64,000 nt of DNA, taken from contig JAIXOM010000009.1 of the NCBI GenBank assembly GCA_027486755.1, forward strand, positions 1 through 64,000, written 5' to 3'. The notes beneath the pieces were generated by a model. It was given only the letters and a program-made list of their open reading frames with translations. It was not told where the DNA came from and ran no database searches. The position numbers were made by a program, and so were the translations under genes. Source of the DNA: Comamonadaceae bacterium. Lineage in GTDB: Bacteria; Pseudomonadota; Gammaproteobacteria; Burkholderiales; Burkholderiaceae_C. Below, piece by piece: positions 20,733 through 30,349 of this stretch; the first letter of the stretch is position 1, and every line of letters begins with the position of its first letter.

Positions 20733-21731
20733 ATGAATCACCTGAGCCCCGTGCGTCGCCCGTTCGTCGCCAAAATTCTCGCAGGCCTACTCGGCTGCGC
20801 GTTGATGGCCCTGAACGCCCATGCCCAGACCATCGAAAAGCCGGCCGGCTTTCCTGACAAGCAGGTCCGCCTGGTGGTGCCATTCCCGGCCGGATCGCCC
20901 CCAGACCTTCTTGCGCGCATCATCAGCCCATCGCTGTCCAACCGGATTGGCCAAACCGTGGTGGTCGACAACCGCTCGGGCGCCAATGGCAATATCGGCA
21001 CCGAACATGTGGCCAACTCGCCGCCTGACGGCTACAGCTACGTCGTCTGCGGCATCACCTGCTCGACGGCCGATGTCTTCTACAAGAACATGCGCTATGA
21101 CATGCGCAAGGACCTGCTGCCGGTCGTGAACTTTGGCGTGTTCCCGCTGGTGCTGATCGTCAGCAACAATTCGCCGTTCAAGACCGCCAAGGACTTGCTG
21201 GACTACCTGCAAAAGAACCCAGGCACCGCCTATGCCTCCTACGGGCGAGGCGGCTCGCCGCATATCGCGGCCGAACAACTCAGCTCCATTGGCAAGGTCA
21301 GCCTCACCCATGTCCCCTTCGGCTCTTCGGACCCGGTGCTCGACATTGCCGCCCAGCGCGTGCCCTTCATGTTCATTCCTTCGGGAACTGCCAACGCCAA
21401 GAAGGACATCGTGCGCTCGCTGGCTGTGGCCAGCGCGCAAAGAGAAGCTCTGCTGCCCGACCTGCCCACCATGCAGGAAGTGGGCTTGAAGGGTTTCCAG
21501 ATGGAGGCCTGGAATGCGCTGTGGGCGCCCAAAGGCACGCCGATCGATCGCCTGGAATACATGAACCGGCAAATCAACGCGGTGTTGAACGAGCCCGAGA
21601 TTCGCAGCAGGTTCAACGGCGCCGGCTTGCGCATCATCGGCGGCACACGGGCCCAGCTGTTCGACTACTACGACCAGGACAACAAGCGCTGGCATGAGGT
21701 CGCCAAGGTTCGCGGCATCGTGCCCGAGTGA
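20733..21731 (+). CDS. Bug/TctC-family periplasmic solute-binding protein
   Basis: A 332-residue secreted binding protein. The signal peptide ends about residue 31 (LMALNAHA-Q). The mature part starts with KQVRLVVPFPAGSPPDLLAR, the Bug signature whose Pro/Ala loop binds a carboxylate of the ligand. GAGAGG lies near the start (GAGGGAC, ten bases before ATG). It is the first gene of the operon, with no TctA/TctB membrane genes in the window, which is common for this large family in Burkholderiales. The ligand is probably a carboxylic acid that the downstream CoA transferase activates. Confidence 0.9.
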   Translation: MNHLSPVRRPFVAKILAGLLGCALMALNAHAQTIEKPAGFPDKQVRLVVPFPAGSPPDLLARIISPSLSNRIGQTVVVDNRSGANGNIGTEHVANSPPDGYSYVVCGITCSTADVFYKNMRYDMRKDLLPVVNFGVFPLVLIVSNNSPFKTAKDLLDYLQKNPGTAYASYGRGGSPHIAAEQLSSIGKVSLTHVPFGSSDPVLDIAAQRVPFMFIPSGTANAKKDIVRSLAVASAQREALLPDLPTMQEVGLKGFQMEAWNALWAPKGTPIDRLEYMNRQINAVLNEPEIRSRFNGAGLRIIGGTRAQLFDYYDQDNKRWHEVAKVRGIVPE

Positions 21732-21859
21732 GCCTGCCTGCACCGCTGACACCACTGCATGTCTGAACGCTGCGGTGGTGCCGTCAGCGCACTGGGTCGG
21801 CGCAGGCCCTTGAGCACTGCTGCAAACCCAGGGCCCGCCCTTCTACCCTCTTCAGGTTT

Positions 21860-23095
21860 ATGAGCCGACACCAGCCTTCTTTGCCAGAGCTGCCGCTGGA
21901 CGGGATCCGCATTCTGGACCTGACCAGTGTGATGCTCGGGCCCTATGCGACCCAGCAGTTGGGCGACTACGGCGCCGAAGTCATCAAAATTGAAGCCCCA
22001 GAAGGTGACACCACCCGGCGCACCGGGCCCGCCATGGAGCCGGGCATGGCCGCCACCTTCATCGGCGCCAATCGCAGCAAACGCAGCGTGGTTCTGGACC
22101 TTAAGCAGGCCAGCGCACGACAGGCCATGCTCGCCCTGGTTGACAGCGCCGATGTACTGATCTGCAGCATCCGTCCGCAAAAAATGGCAGCCCTGGGCTT
22201 GGCGCCTGAGCAGCTGCGCGAGCGCAACCCTCGGCTGATCGTTGTGGCTATTTCGGGCTTTTGCTCCGAAGGCCCCTATGCGGGCAAACCGGCCTACGAC
22301 GACATCATCCAGGGCCTGTGCGGTCTGGCCTCGCTCAGCGAAATCGGCGGGAGCGCACCCAGCTACGTGCCCACCGTGGTGGCCGACAAGACCTGCGCCC
22401 TGTTTGCGGTTCAGGCGATCTTGACCGCGCTGGTGGCCAGAGGCCGCCATGGACGCGGCTGCCATGTGGAAGTGCCGATGCTCGAGGCGATGGTCAATTT
22501 CACCTTGGTTGAGCACTTCTACGGCGCCCACTTCCAGCCGCCGCTGACGCCGCCGGGCTATGCCCGGCTGACCACGCCCTGGCGCCGGCCCTACGCGACC
22601 ACCGACGGCTACGTCTGCATCGTGCCCTACACCGACCAGCATTGGCAGCGGTTTTTCACCGAAGCGCAGCGGCCCGAGCTGTTGCAGGACGAACGCTTTT
22701 GCACCATGTCGGCACGCACCGCCCACATCGATGCCTTGTACCGGGAGCTCGCCGCCTGCGTGCTCAGCCGATCGACCGCGCAGTGGCTGCAGGCCTGCGA
22801 GCGGCTCGACATCCCGGCAGCCCCCTTGCGGCGCCTGGCCGACCTGCAAAGCGATCCGCATTTGCAGGAAACCGGGTTTTTCATCGCACTGCAAGACCCC
22901 CGCATGGGCACCCTGATCATGCCCGATGCGCCCCTGAAGTTCGATGGCGCCGGTGCCCGGCCGACGCTGCCGCCGCGCCTGGGGCAGCACACGGTCGAGG
23001 TGCTGCAAGCCGCCGGCGTATTACCAGAGACCATCGCCCATCTGCTTGAAACGGGCGCCGCCGTTCAAAACAACTCTATGGAGACACAGCCATGA
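21860..23095 (+). CDS. CaiB/BaiF family CoA transferase (class III)
   Basis: A 411-residue class III CoA transferase. It starts with LPLDGIRILDLTSVMLGPYA (residues 11-30), the typical nucleotide/CoA region, and the candidate catalytic aspartate is Asp176 in PTVVADKTCA, which forms the acyl-aspartyl anhydride. It would move CoA from a donor such as succinyl-CoA onto a free acid. Its stop overlaps the next ATG by four bases, so it is coupled to the second Bug receptor. The acid used is not known. Confidence 0.9.
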   Translation: MSRHQPSLPELPLDGIRILDLTSVMLGPYATQQLGDYGAEVIKIEAPEGDTTRRTGPAMEPGMAATFIGANRSKRSVVLDLKQASARQAMLALVDSADVLICSIRPQKMAALGLAPEQLRERNPRLIVVAISGFCSEGPYAGKPAYDDIIQGLCGLASLSEIGGSAPSYVPTVVADKTCALFAVQAILTALVARGRHGRGCHVEVPMLEAMVNFTLVEHFYGAHFQPPLTPPGYARLTTPWRRPYATTDGYVCIVPYTDQHWQRFFTEAQRPELLQDERFCTMSARTAHIDALYRELAACVLSRSTAQWLQACERLDIPAAPLRRLADLQSDPHLQETGFFIALQDPRMGTLIMPDAPLKFDGAGARPTLPPRLGQHTVEVLQAAGVLPETIAHLLETGAAVQNNSMETQP

Positions 23096-24066
23096 ATCTG
23101 ATCAACCGCCGCACCGCCATCGCAGCCACCTTGGGAACACTCGCGGCCAGCGCACGCGCGCAAAGCGATCTGCCCAGCCGACCCATCACCCTGGTGGTCG
23201 GCTTCGCGCCCGGAGGGCCGAACGATCTGGTCGCGCGCCAGTTGGCGCTGCGCCTGTCCGACCAGCTCAAGCAACAAGTGATCGTTGAAAACCGGCCGGG
23301 CGCCAACGGCAACATCGCGGCCATGCATGTAGCGCGGGCACAGGCCGACGGCAGCACCTTGCTGTACAACAGCTCGTCACTCGCGCTCAGCCCGGCGCTC
23401 TACCCCAAGAAAGTGGTCGAGCCGCTGGCCGAATTGACGCCGGTCACTGGCACCGCCTCGCTGCCGCTGGTCTGCGTGGTGCCCAGCGACTTTCCTGCCG
23501 AGGGCTACCGCGACTGGGTGGCCAGGTTGCGGGCCAGCCCGGGTAAGTACAACTATGGCAGCCCCGGGCCCGGCAACCTGGCCCATGTGGTGCCGGCCAT
23601 GATCCTCAAGGCCAACGGCCTGTCGGCGGTCCACACCCCCTACAAGGGCAGCAGCGAGGCCTTGCAGGGCATGCTCAGCGGCGCCACCCACTTCCAGTTC
23701 GACTCGGTCAACTCACCGATGACGCTGATCAAAGGCGGCCGCATCAAGCCCCTGTTTGTCACCTCGGCCCAGCGCTCGCCGGCCCTGCCCAATGTGCCCA
23801 CCATGGCCGAAAGCGGCGCGGCCAACTTCGACATGGCGGCCTGGCAGGGCGTGATGGCGCCGGCCGGCACACCACAAGCGGTTGTAGCCAGACTGGCCGA
23901 AGAAATAGGCCGGGCCATGAACAACCCGGAACTCAAAGGCTCGCTGGCCAACCAGGGCGCCTACATCATTGCCAGCACCCCGCAGCGCTACGGCGCCTTC
24001 ATCGCCGAGCAATTGGCCGCCTACAAAAAGGCGGTCGACGACGCCGGTATCAAGCTCGACAGCTAG
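23092..24066 (+). CDS. Bug/TctC-family periplasmic solute-binding protein
   Basis: A 324-residue secreted binding protein. NLINRRTAIAATLGTLAASA forms a signal peptide with a twin-Arg-like RR near the start, cleaved around residue 23. The mature region begins PITLVVGFAPGGPNDLVARQ, the Bug ligand loop. It is the second receptor of this operon and is only distantly like the one at 20733. It overlaps the CoA transferase by four bases and is ten bases before the acyl-CoA dehydrogenase. Confidence 0.9.
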   Translation: MNLINRRTAIAATLGTLAASARAQSDLPSRPITLVVGFAPGGPNDLVARQLALRLSDQLKQQVIVENRPGANGNIAAMHVARAQADGSTLLYNSSSLALSPALYPKKVVEPLAELTPVTGTASLPLVCVVPSDFPAEGYRDWVARLRASPGKYNYGSPGPGNLAHVVPAMILKANGLSAVHTPYKGSSEALQGMLSGATHFQFDSVNSPMTLIKGGRIKPLFVTSAQRSPALPNVPTMAESGAANFDMAAWQGVMAPAGTPQAVVARLAEEIGRAMNNPELKGSLANQGAYIIASTPQRYGAFIAEQLAAYKKAVDDAGIKLDS

Positions 24067-24076
24067 GAACAAGACC

Positions 24077-25243
24077 ATGGATTTCAGCTTAAGCCCCGAA
24101 CAACAATCGATCCGAGAGGCGGTGCTGCGCACCTGCGAAAAATTCGACGCCGCTTACTGGTTGGAGAAGGACCGCCACGGCGGCTTTCCGCTCGACTTTC
24201 ACGCGGCCATCGCCGAAGCCGGTTGGCTGGGCATCTGCATGCCGCCGGAGTATGGCGGCGCCGGACTGGGCATACAGGAGGCTTCTTTGCTGGTGCAGGC
24301 CATCAGTGAATCGGGCGCCGGCCTGAGCGGCGTGTCGGCCATACACATGAACATCTTCGGCCTCAACCCGGTGGTCAAGTTTGGCACCGATGCGCAAAAG
24401 CAGCGCATGCTGCCGCCGCTGATCGCCGGCAAGGAAAAAGCCTGTTTCGCCGTCACCGAGCCCAACACCGGCTTGAACACCACTCAGCTTAAAACCTTCG
24501 CCCGCAAGGAAGGCGACACCTACTATGTGACAGGCCGCAAGGTCTGGATCACCACCGCGCAGGTGACCGAGAAAATGTTGCTGCTCGCGCGCACCACGCC
24601 GCTCGACCAGGTCAAGAAACCCACCGACGGTCTGAGCCTGTTCTACACCGACCTCGACCGGCGCTATGTGGACGTGCGCGAAATTGAAAAGCTCGGCCGC
24701 AAGGCGGTCGACTCGAACGAGCTGTTCATCGAAAACCTGCCGGTCCCCGCCGCCGACCTGATCGGCAAGGAAGGCGAAGGTTTCCGCAACATCCTGCACG
24801 GCATGAACCCGGAGCGCGCCCTGGCCGCGGCCGCCGCCATCGGTCTGGGGCGGGTCGCCCTCAAGCGCGCGGCAGCCTACGCCAATGAACGCATCGTCTT
24901 CGACCGCCCCATCGGCAAGAACCAGGGCGTGCAACACCCGCTGGCCAAATGCTGGATGGAACTGGAAGCCGCCAACCTGATGGTCATGAACGCGGCCTGG
25001 CGCTACGACCAAGGCCTGGAATGCGGGGCCGAGTCGAATGCGGCCAAATACTTGGCCGGCGAGGCCGGCTTCAAAGCCTGCGAACAAGCCATCCTGACCC
25101 ACGGCGGTTTTGGCTACGCCAAGGAATACCACGTCGAGCGCTATTTCCGCGAGGCCATGCTGCTGCGCATTGCGCCCATCAGCATACAGCTCATCATGTG
25201 CTACATCGCAGAGAAAGTTCTGGGCCTTCCAAAATCCTACTAA
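24077..25243 (+). CDS. acyl-CoA dehydrogenase
   Basis: A 388-residue FAD enzyme that introduces a 2,3 double bond into an acyl-CoA. AVTEPNTGLNTTQLKT (residues 125-140) is the FAD-binding signature and the C-terminal GGFGYAKEYHVERYFREA region is normal. The usual catalytic-base motif YEGT is replaced by RIAPIS. A glutamate at residue 246 (NPER) stands at the place used by isovaleryl-CoA and long-chain dehydrogenases and may be the base. Start chosen at the ATG after the previous gene; longer frames upstream overlap it. Confidence 0.9.
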   Translation: MDFSLSPEQQSIREAVLRTCEKFDAAYWLEKDRHGGFPLDFHAAIAEAGWLGICMPPEYGGAGLGIQEASLLVQAISESGAGLSGVSAIHMNIFGLNPVVKFGTDAQKQRMLPPLIAGKEKACFAVTEPNTGLNTTQLKTFARKEGDTYYVTGRKVWITTAQVTEKMLLLARTTPLDQVKKPTDGLSLFYTDLDRRYVDVREIEKLGRKAVDSNELFIENLPVPAADLIGKEGEGFRNILHGMNPERALAAAAAIGLGRVALKRAAAYANERIVFDRPIGKNQGVQHPLAKCWMELEAANLMVMNAAWRYDQGLECGAESNAAKYLAGEAGFKACEQAILTHGGFGYAKEYHVERYFREAMLLRIAPISIQLIMCYIAEKVLGLPKSY

Positions 25244-25257
25244 GAGAAAGACCCGTC

Positions 25258-25722
25258 ATGAAGGATCTGGGGCGCCTGAGCCGAGGCCTGTTTTATGAAG
25301 ACCTGCCGGTGGGCACGCGCTGGCACAGCGCCGGTCGTACCCTCTTCGAGGCCGATCTGGCCGCCTACGTCAACCTGACCTGGTTCACCGAAGAGCTCTT
25401 TACCAACCTCGACGACCGCGGCGGCAATGCCATCGCGGGTCGGCCGGTGCCAGCCCTCATGGTGATGGCTGTCGCCGAAGGTCTGGTGCTGCCCTCCATG
25501 GAGCGCACCGGCCAGGCCTTCCTGCACACCGAGATGGACGTCAAGGGGCCGGTTCAGGTGGGCGACACCGTCTACGTGGGCTGCGAGGTGATTGAATCGC
25601 GGCTGACATCAGCCGGCGACAAGGCCCTGGTTCGTACCCGCAACACGGTCAAGAACCAGGCCGGCAAGGTGGTGCTGATCTACCAACCGCTGCGCCTGAT
25701 GAAGTGCAGGCCGGCGCCATGA
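25258..25722 (+). CDS. MaoC-like hotdog-fold dehydratase
   Basis: A 154-residue protein with the hotdog fold of MaoC-type (R)-specific enoyl-CoA hydratases: FYEDLPVGTRWHSAGRT near the N-terminus, AGRPVPALMVMAVAEGL near residues 60-76 and VKGPVQVGDTVYVGCEVIES near 95-114. The canonical D-x4-H hydratase residues are not obvious; the equivalent region reads AYVNLTWFTEE, so the activity is uncertain. It is translated 14 bases after the dehydrogenase and overlaps the FadB-like gene by four bases. Confidence 0.82.
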   Translation: MKDLGRLSRGLFYEDLPVGTRWHSAGRTLFEADLAAYVNLTWFTEELFTNLDDRGGNAIAGRPVPALMVMAVAEGLVLPSMERTGQAFLHTEMDVKGPVQVGDTVYVGCEVIESRLTSAGDKALVRTRNTVKNQAGKVVLIYQPLRLMKCRPAP

Positions 25723-27827
25723 ATCCCACCGTCGCCTACACACGCGACGGCGCGGTGGCCCTGCTGCGCATCAATAACCCGCCCGTCAACGCCTTGTCAC
25801 AAGCGGTGATTGAGGGCTTGAGCCAGGGCGTCCAGGCCTTCGCAAACGATGCCGATGCCAAGGCGCTGGTGATCGCCTGTGCGGGCCGCACCTTCGTGGC
25901 CGGCGGCGACATCACCGCCTTTGATGCGCCCGATTTTTCGGCGCTGCCCTATAACGCTGTGCTGGCGCGCATCGAGGCGCTGGACCGCCCGGTGGTCGCC
26001 GCCCTGCACGGAACAGCTCTGGGCGGCGGTATGGAGCTGGCACTGGCGGCGCATTACAGAATCGCGCACAGCCGCACACAGTTAGGCTTCCCGGAGGTCA
26101 AGCTGGGCTTGCTGCCAGGCTCGCTGGGCACCCAGCGCCTGCCGCGCTTGATCGGCACCGAGCGGGCTCTGAGCATGATTGCAGACGGCCAAAGCATCAG
26201 CGCCGCGCAGGCGCTGGACTGGGGGCTGATTGATGCAGTCTCTGGCGAAGAGTCCGAGGCTGCGGGTTTGAAATATGCCCAATCGCTGCTCGATAGCCAG
26301 GCAGCCGTACGGCCGACCAGCGCGCGCAGCCTGCCCGCAAGCGATGCCAGCCAGGAGCAGCAAGCCGCTCAGCAGGCCCAGCGCAAAGGCCGCTTCTATC
26401 CAGCTCTTTCGGCCATTGTCGAAGCGGTGCAAGCCGCCAGCCTGCCCTTCGCCCAGGGCGAGGCGATTGAGGCCAGGCTGTTCGAGGCGCTGCGCGCATC
26501 GCCGCAGTCACGCGCGCTGCGGCATCTGTTTTTCGCCCAGCGGCAGGCCGCTCGTGTTCCGGGTCTTGCGCAAGACCTGGTGCTGCGATCGATCCAGCAG
26601 GTGGGCGTGCTCGGCGCCGGCACCATGGGCCGCGGCATCGCCATCAACTTCCTCAACGTCGGCCTGCCGGTGCTGCTGGTCGAGCAAAGCGCGCAGGCGC
26701 TGGAGGCCGCGGTTTCCGCCATACGCCAGATTTATCAGGCCAATGTGGCCAAGGGGCGGCTGACAGCGACTGATTTGGAGCAGCGCATGGGGCTGCTCAG
26801 CGGCGCCGTCCATGAGAGCGCTCTTGTAAATTGCGATCTGGTCATTGAAGCGGTGTTCGAGGACATGGCCCTCAAGAAACAGGTCTGCGCTCGCCTAGGC
26901 GCGATCTGCAAGCCCAGCGCCATCATCGCCACCAACACCTCCACGCTCGATGTCGATGCCTTGGCGGTCGCCACCGGCCGGCCGCAGGATGTGGTGGGCA
27001 TGCATTTTTTCAGCCCCGCCCATGTGATGAAGCTGCTGGAGGTGGTGCGCGGCGCGCAGACCGACCCGGCAGTGATCGCCACCGTCATGCAGCTGGCGCG
27101 CACCATCGGCAAGGTGGCGGTGGTCTCGGGCGTGTGCTATGGCTTTATCGGCAATCGCATGGCCGAGGTGTACATGCGCGAGGCCGAATTCCTGATCATG
27201 GAGGGCGCGGCGCCTTCAGATGTGGATGCGGCGGTCGAAGATCTGGGCATGGCGATGGGGCCTTGCCGCATGCTGGACCTGGCCGGCATCGACGTGGGCG
27301 CCAAGACCGTTATCGAGTACGGCAAGGCTGGCGGCTTGCCGCCTGACGCCAGTTACCGTGCATTGGTCCAAAAACTCTTTGCGCAAGGGCAGTTCGGCCA
27401 GAAGACCGGGCTGGGCTATTACCGCTACGAGGGACGCCAGGCCCTGCCCAACCCGGCGGTGGAGGTGCTGGCGCAAGAGCTGGCGCAAGCCCACGGCATC
27501 GTCCGCCGCAAGGACATCAGCCGGGGAGAAATCACCGAGCGACTCCTGTATCCGCTGATCAACGAGGGCGCGCGAATTCTGGCAGAAGGCATGGCCTACC
27601 GGCCCGGCGACATCGACGTGGTCTGGACCGCCGGCTACGGCTTTCCCGACCATGTCGGCGGGCCGATCTTCATGGCCGATGAGGTCGGCCTGCCGCAAAT
27701 TGTGCAGCGCATGGCGCACTATGCACAGACCCGTGGCAATGCCTACGGCTACTGGACGGTGTCGCCCCTTCTTCAATCGCTGGCCGAGCAAGGCCGGCGC
27801 CTGTCTGACTGGAAAGCCCCCGCATGA
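25719..27827 (+). CDS. bifunctional enoyl-CoA hydratase / 3-hydroxyacyl-CoA dehydrogenase
   Basis: A 702-residue FadB/FadJ-like fusion. The N-terminal crotonase domain has the oxyanion loop [18 protein letters not shown] and both catalytic glutamates (Glu106 in GMELALA, Glu126 in [10 protein letters not shown]). The second half is an NAD-binding 3-hydroxyacyl-CoA dehydrogenase with [16 protein letters not shown] near residues 292-307 and [15 protein letters not shown]. The order hydratase then dehydrogenase matches beta-oxidation enzymes. Its start overlaps the MaoC-like gene (ATGA) and its end overlaps the thiolase, indicating tight co-translation. Confidence 0.93.
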   Translation: MNPTVAYTRDGAVALLRINNPPVNALSQAVIEGLSQGVQAFANDADAKALVIACAGRTFVAGGDITAFDAPDFSALPYNAVLARIEALDRPVVAALHGTALGGGMELALAAHYRIAHSRTQLGFPEVKLGLLPGSLGTQRLPRLIGTERALSMIADGQSISAAQALDWGLIDAVSGEESEAAGLKYAQSLLDSQAAVRPTSARSLPASDASQEQQAAQQAQRKGRFYPALSAIVEAVQAASLPFAQGEAIEARLFEALRASPQSRALRHLFFAQRQAARVPGLAQDLVLRSIQQVGVLGAGTMGRGIAINFLNVGLPVLLVEQSAQALEAAVSAIRQIYQANVAKGRLTATDLEQRMGLLSGAVHESALVNCDLVIEAVFEDMALKKQVCARLGAICKPSAIIATNTSTLDVDALAVATGRPQDVVGMHFFSPAHVMKLLEVVRGAQTDPAVIATVMQLARTIGKVAVVSGVCYGFIGNRMAEVYMREAEFLIMEGAAPSDVDAAVEDLGMAMGPCRMLDLAGIDVGAKTVIEYGKAGGLPPDASYRALVQKLFAQGQFGQKTGLGYYRYEGRQALPNPAVEVLAQELAQAHGIVRRKDISRGEITERLLYPLINEGARILAEGMAYRPGDIDVVWTAGYGFPDHVGGPIFMADEVGLPQIVQRMAHYAQTRGNAYGYWTVSPLLQSLAEQGRRLSDWKAPA

Positions 27828-29008
27828 GAGAAGCCGTCATCGTCTCGACCGCACGCACCGGCATAGGCCGCGCCTATAAAGGCTCACTCAACCACACCCC
27901 CTCGCCCAGCCTGCTCGGCCATGTAATAGGCCACGCGGTCGGGCGCGCCAAGATCGAAGGCGGTGAGGTCGATGATGTGGTGATCGGCACCGTGCTGGCC
28001 ACTGGCACCGCCGGGATGAACGTCGCCCGCAACGGCATGCTCGCAGCAGGCTTGCCGGTTTCGGTCGCAGCCCAGACCCTGGACCGGCAATGCGCATCGG
28101 GCCTGATGGCGATCGCCACCGCCGCCAAGCAGGTGATGGTCGACGGCATGCAGATCGTCGTGGCCGGCGGCCAGGAAAACATCACCGCGGTGCAAAAGCC
28201 GTATTTCGACGCGGTCACCGCCAGCCGCGACCCAGCGGTCGAGCGTCTGGCCCCCAATGCCTATATGCCGATGCTGCAGACCGCCGAATTTGTGGCCCGC
28301 AAGTACGGCATCAGCCGCCAGGCGCAGGACGCCTACGCCCTGGAATCTCAGCGCCGCACCGCGCAAGCGCAGGCCTTAGGCCGCTTTGACGAAGAAATCG
28401 TGCCGATCACCGCCACCATGGCGGTGACCGACAAGGCCACCGGGGCTGTCAGCCTGCGCCAGGTCACGCTCGATCGTGACGAGGGCAACCGCGCCGACAC
28501 CACGCTCGAAGGCCTGGCGTCTTTGAAGCCGGTGATCGAAGGTGGCGTGGTGACCGCCGGCAATGCCAGCCAGTTGTCTGACGGGGCCTCGGCCTGCGTC
28601 ATCATGGAAGCCGCTATGGCGGCGCGGCGCGGCCTGACGCCCCTGGGGGTCTATCGCGGAATGGCCGTGGCCGGCTGCGCGCCGGAAGAAATGGGCATAG
28701 GGCCGATCTACGCCATCCCCAAGCTGCTCAAGCTCCATGGCCTGCGCATCGACGACATCGGCCTGTGGGAGCTCAACGAAGCCTTTGCCTGCCAAGCCCT
28801 CTACTGCCGCGACCACCTGGGCATAGACCCCGAGCGCTACAACGTCAACGGCGGCGGCATTTCCATCGGCCACCCCTATGGCATGACCGGCGCCCGCCTG
28901 GTCGGCCACGCCCTGATCGAGGGCCGGCGCCGCGGTGTGAAGTACGTGGTGGTGACCATGTGTGTGGGCGGCGGCATGGGCGCGGCGGGTCTGTTTGAAG
29001 TCGCCTAA
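27824..29008 (+). CDS. acetyl-CoA acyltransferase (thiolase)
   Basis: A 394-residue thiolase that cleaves a 3-ketoacyl-CoA with CoA. The active-site residues are all visible: Cys90 in LDRQCASGL, His350 in [15 protein letters not shown] and Cys380 in [11 protein letters not shown], plus the NEAFA motif. It is the last gene of the operon and completes a full oxidation cycle with the enzymes before it. The chain length of its substrate cannot be read from sequence. Confidence 0.94.
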   Translation: MREAVIVSTARTGIGRAYKGSLNHTPSPSLLGHVIGHAVGRAKIEGGEVDDVVIGTVLATGTAGMNVARNGMLAAGLPVSVAAQTLDRQCASGLMAIATAAKQVMVDGMQIVVAGGQENITAVQKPYFDAVTASRDPAVERLAPNAYMPMLQTAEFVARKYGISRQAQDAYALESQRRTAQAQALGRFDEEIVPITATMAVTDKATGAVSLRQVTLDRDEGNRADTTLEGLASLKPVIEGGVVTAGNASQLSDGASACVIMEAAMAARRGLTPLGVYRGMAVAGCAPEEMGIGPIYAIPKLLKLHGLRIDDIGLWELNEAFACQALYCRDHLGIDPERYNVNGGGISIGHPYGMTGARLVGHALIEGRRRGVKYVVVTMCVGGGMGAAGLFEVA

Positions 29009-29130
29009 AGGGGCCTAAGCACCCACCTCTCCAGATCCGCTCAGCGCAGGTCCTGGTGGCCCGATGGCCCGATGGAGCCCAATCGGCTCGACAGCCGGTA
29101 GCGCCAGGGCATTCGGCGCGCGTCGCAGCC

Positions 29131-30102
29131 TCAAGGCCTAGCCTGCAGCAGGCGCACGCTCCAGGGCTGTGCGCTGCCGGGCTCGACCCCCACACGCACG
29201 GCACGCACGTCGTTAGCGCCAGGCACGATGAGGCGGGATAAATTGGGAATCGGGGACCTGTTCAGACTGAAAGGTTGATCGAAGCGAAACAGGTGGCTGT
29301 CGCCATGGATGAGCAGGACGGGAATGCCGGCGGCGGCGGCCAGCGGCAGCAGGGTTTGCCCAATGCTGGTCCTGAAGCCCGAGTGTGGCGGAAAATCCTC
29401 CCACGCCGATTTGGACTCCAGCGGATCCCCGTGCATGGCGATCACCAGGGCCTGAGCCCTGCTTTGCTGGGCCTGGGTGAACGCGGCCTTGATCCACGCC
29501 ACATTGGCGCGATCGCGCTCCAGGAATTCGGTCACCGCGCCGGCATCGCGCACCTCAAAATTGTTGTTGCTGCCGACAACATGCACCGTGACGAAGAGCA
29601 CCCCCTGGTGCTGCCAGCGCAAATTCTCCACAAACTTGTCATGGCCCTCCCGGGCCTGGCTGTGCACCGCCAAGCGCTCCCGGCCCAGGGACCAGCCGGC
29701 AGGAAAATACAGGGTACGTAAAAAAGCCAGCCTTTCCAGGGGGTCATAGGAACCATTGTTGGCGCGATGACAGTCGGTCCACTCGTTATCTCCTGGGGTA
29801 TAGATCACAGCTGCCTCGAAGAGGCCGAAATGCCCGAGCTGAGTCCGGTACTCCTGGTCATCGCAACGGGAGCCGCCGGATTTGATGTCCCCCACGTGTA
29901 TGGAAAATGCCGGCCGAGCGCGGTTGATGCCTTCAATCAGGGCGCGGTAAGGCGGTCCAACTTTGGCCGCATCGCCATAAGGCAGATCCCCCAGGGCCAC
30001 AAATTCGAAGCTTTGCGCCCTTGCCATGGCCGCGGACAGGACCAAAGCCAAAGCGGCGACACAGCGCAAGACGGTAGGGATGAACTGGGCCGGGCGCGGC
30101 AT
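29131..30102 (-). CDS. secreted metallophosphoesterase
   Basis: A 323-residue protein with a signal peptide (cleaved near residue 29, MARAQ-S). The calcineurin-like metal motifs are in order: GDLPYGD near residue 37, HVGDIKSGG near 69-77, TPGDNEWTDC near 97-106, MHGDP and LIHGDSHLFR. The substrate is unknown; such periplasmic enzymes often act on phosphate esters or nucleotides. It is convergent with the thiolase (122 bases apart, no gene between) and divergent from the TRAP operon. Confidence 0.85.
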   Translation of the reverse strand: MPRPAQFIPTVLRCVAALALVLSAAMARAQSFEFVALGDLPYGDAAKVGPPYRALIEGINRARPAFSIHVGDIKSGGSRCDDQEYRTQLGHFGLFEAAVIYTPGDNEWTDCHRANNGSYDPLERLAFLRTLYFPAGWSLGRERLAVHSQAREGHDKFVENLRWQHQGVLFVTVHVVGSNNNFEVRDAGAVTEFLERDRANVAWIKAAFTQAQQSRAQALVIAMHGDPLESKSAWEDFPPHSGFRTSIGQTLLPLAAAAGIPVLLIHGDSHLFRFDQPFSLNRSPIPNLSRLIVPGANDVRAVRVGVEPGSAQPWSVRLLQARP

Positions 30103-30209
30103 AAGCGAGTTTCCAAGCTAGATAAAGCGCGTAAGTCTAGCGGCCAGCCATGACGAGCACGTGGCAAGCATGCGCGCCCCGGGGGCGCTGGCTTAACTGC
30201 GCGGGGTCG

Positions 30210-30249
30210 AATGTCACCGTGCTGCAAGCACCGGGCTGACAAATGTCAC
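30210..30249. promoter_or_regulatory. repeat pair and palindrome before the TRAP operon
   Basis: AATGTCAC occurs twice in the same direction (30210-30217 and 30242-30249), 32 bases apart, which is about three helical turns. The second copy is part of the palindrome TGACA-AA-TGTCA (30237-30248). A further small palindrome, CGAC-ATAAA-GTCG, follows at about 30266-30278. The group sits 100-140 bases before the TatT-like gene and opposite the phosphoesterase, and could be an operator for either. Confidence 0.35.
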
Positions 30250-30349
30250 GATTTTTTCATGCGATCGACATAAAGTCGCTGAAATACCACTCGAACCCAG
30301 CAAGCACCGGCACAGGTGTACCCCCTCCCATTCGGTCACCCCCACGCTC

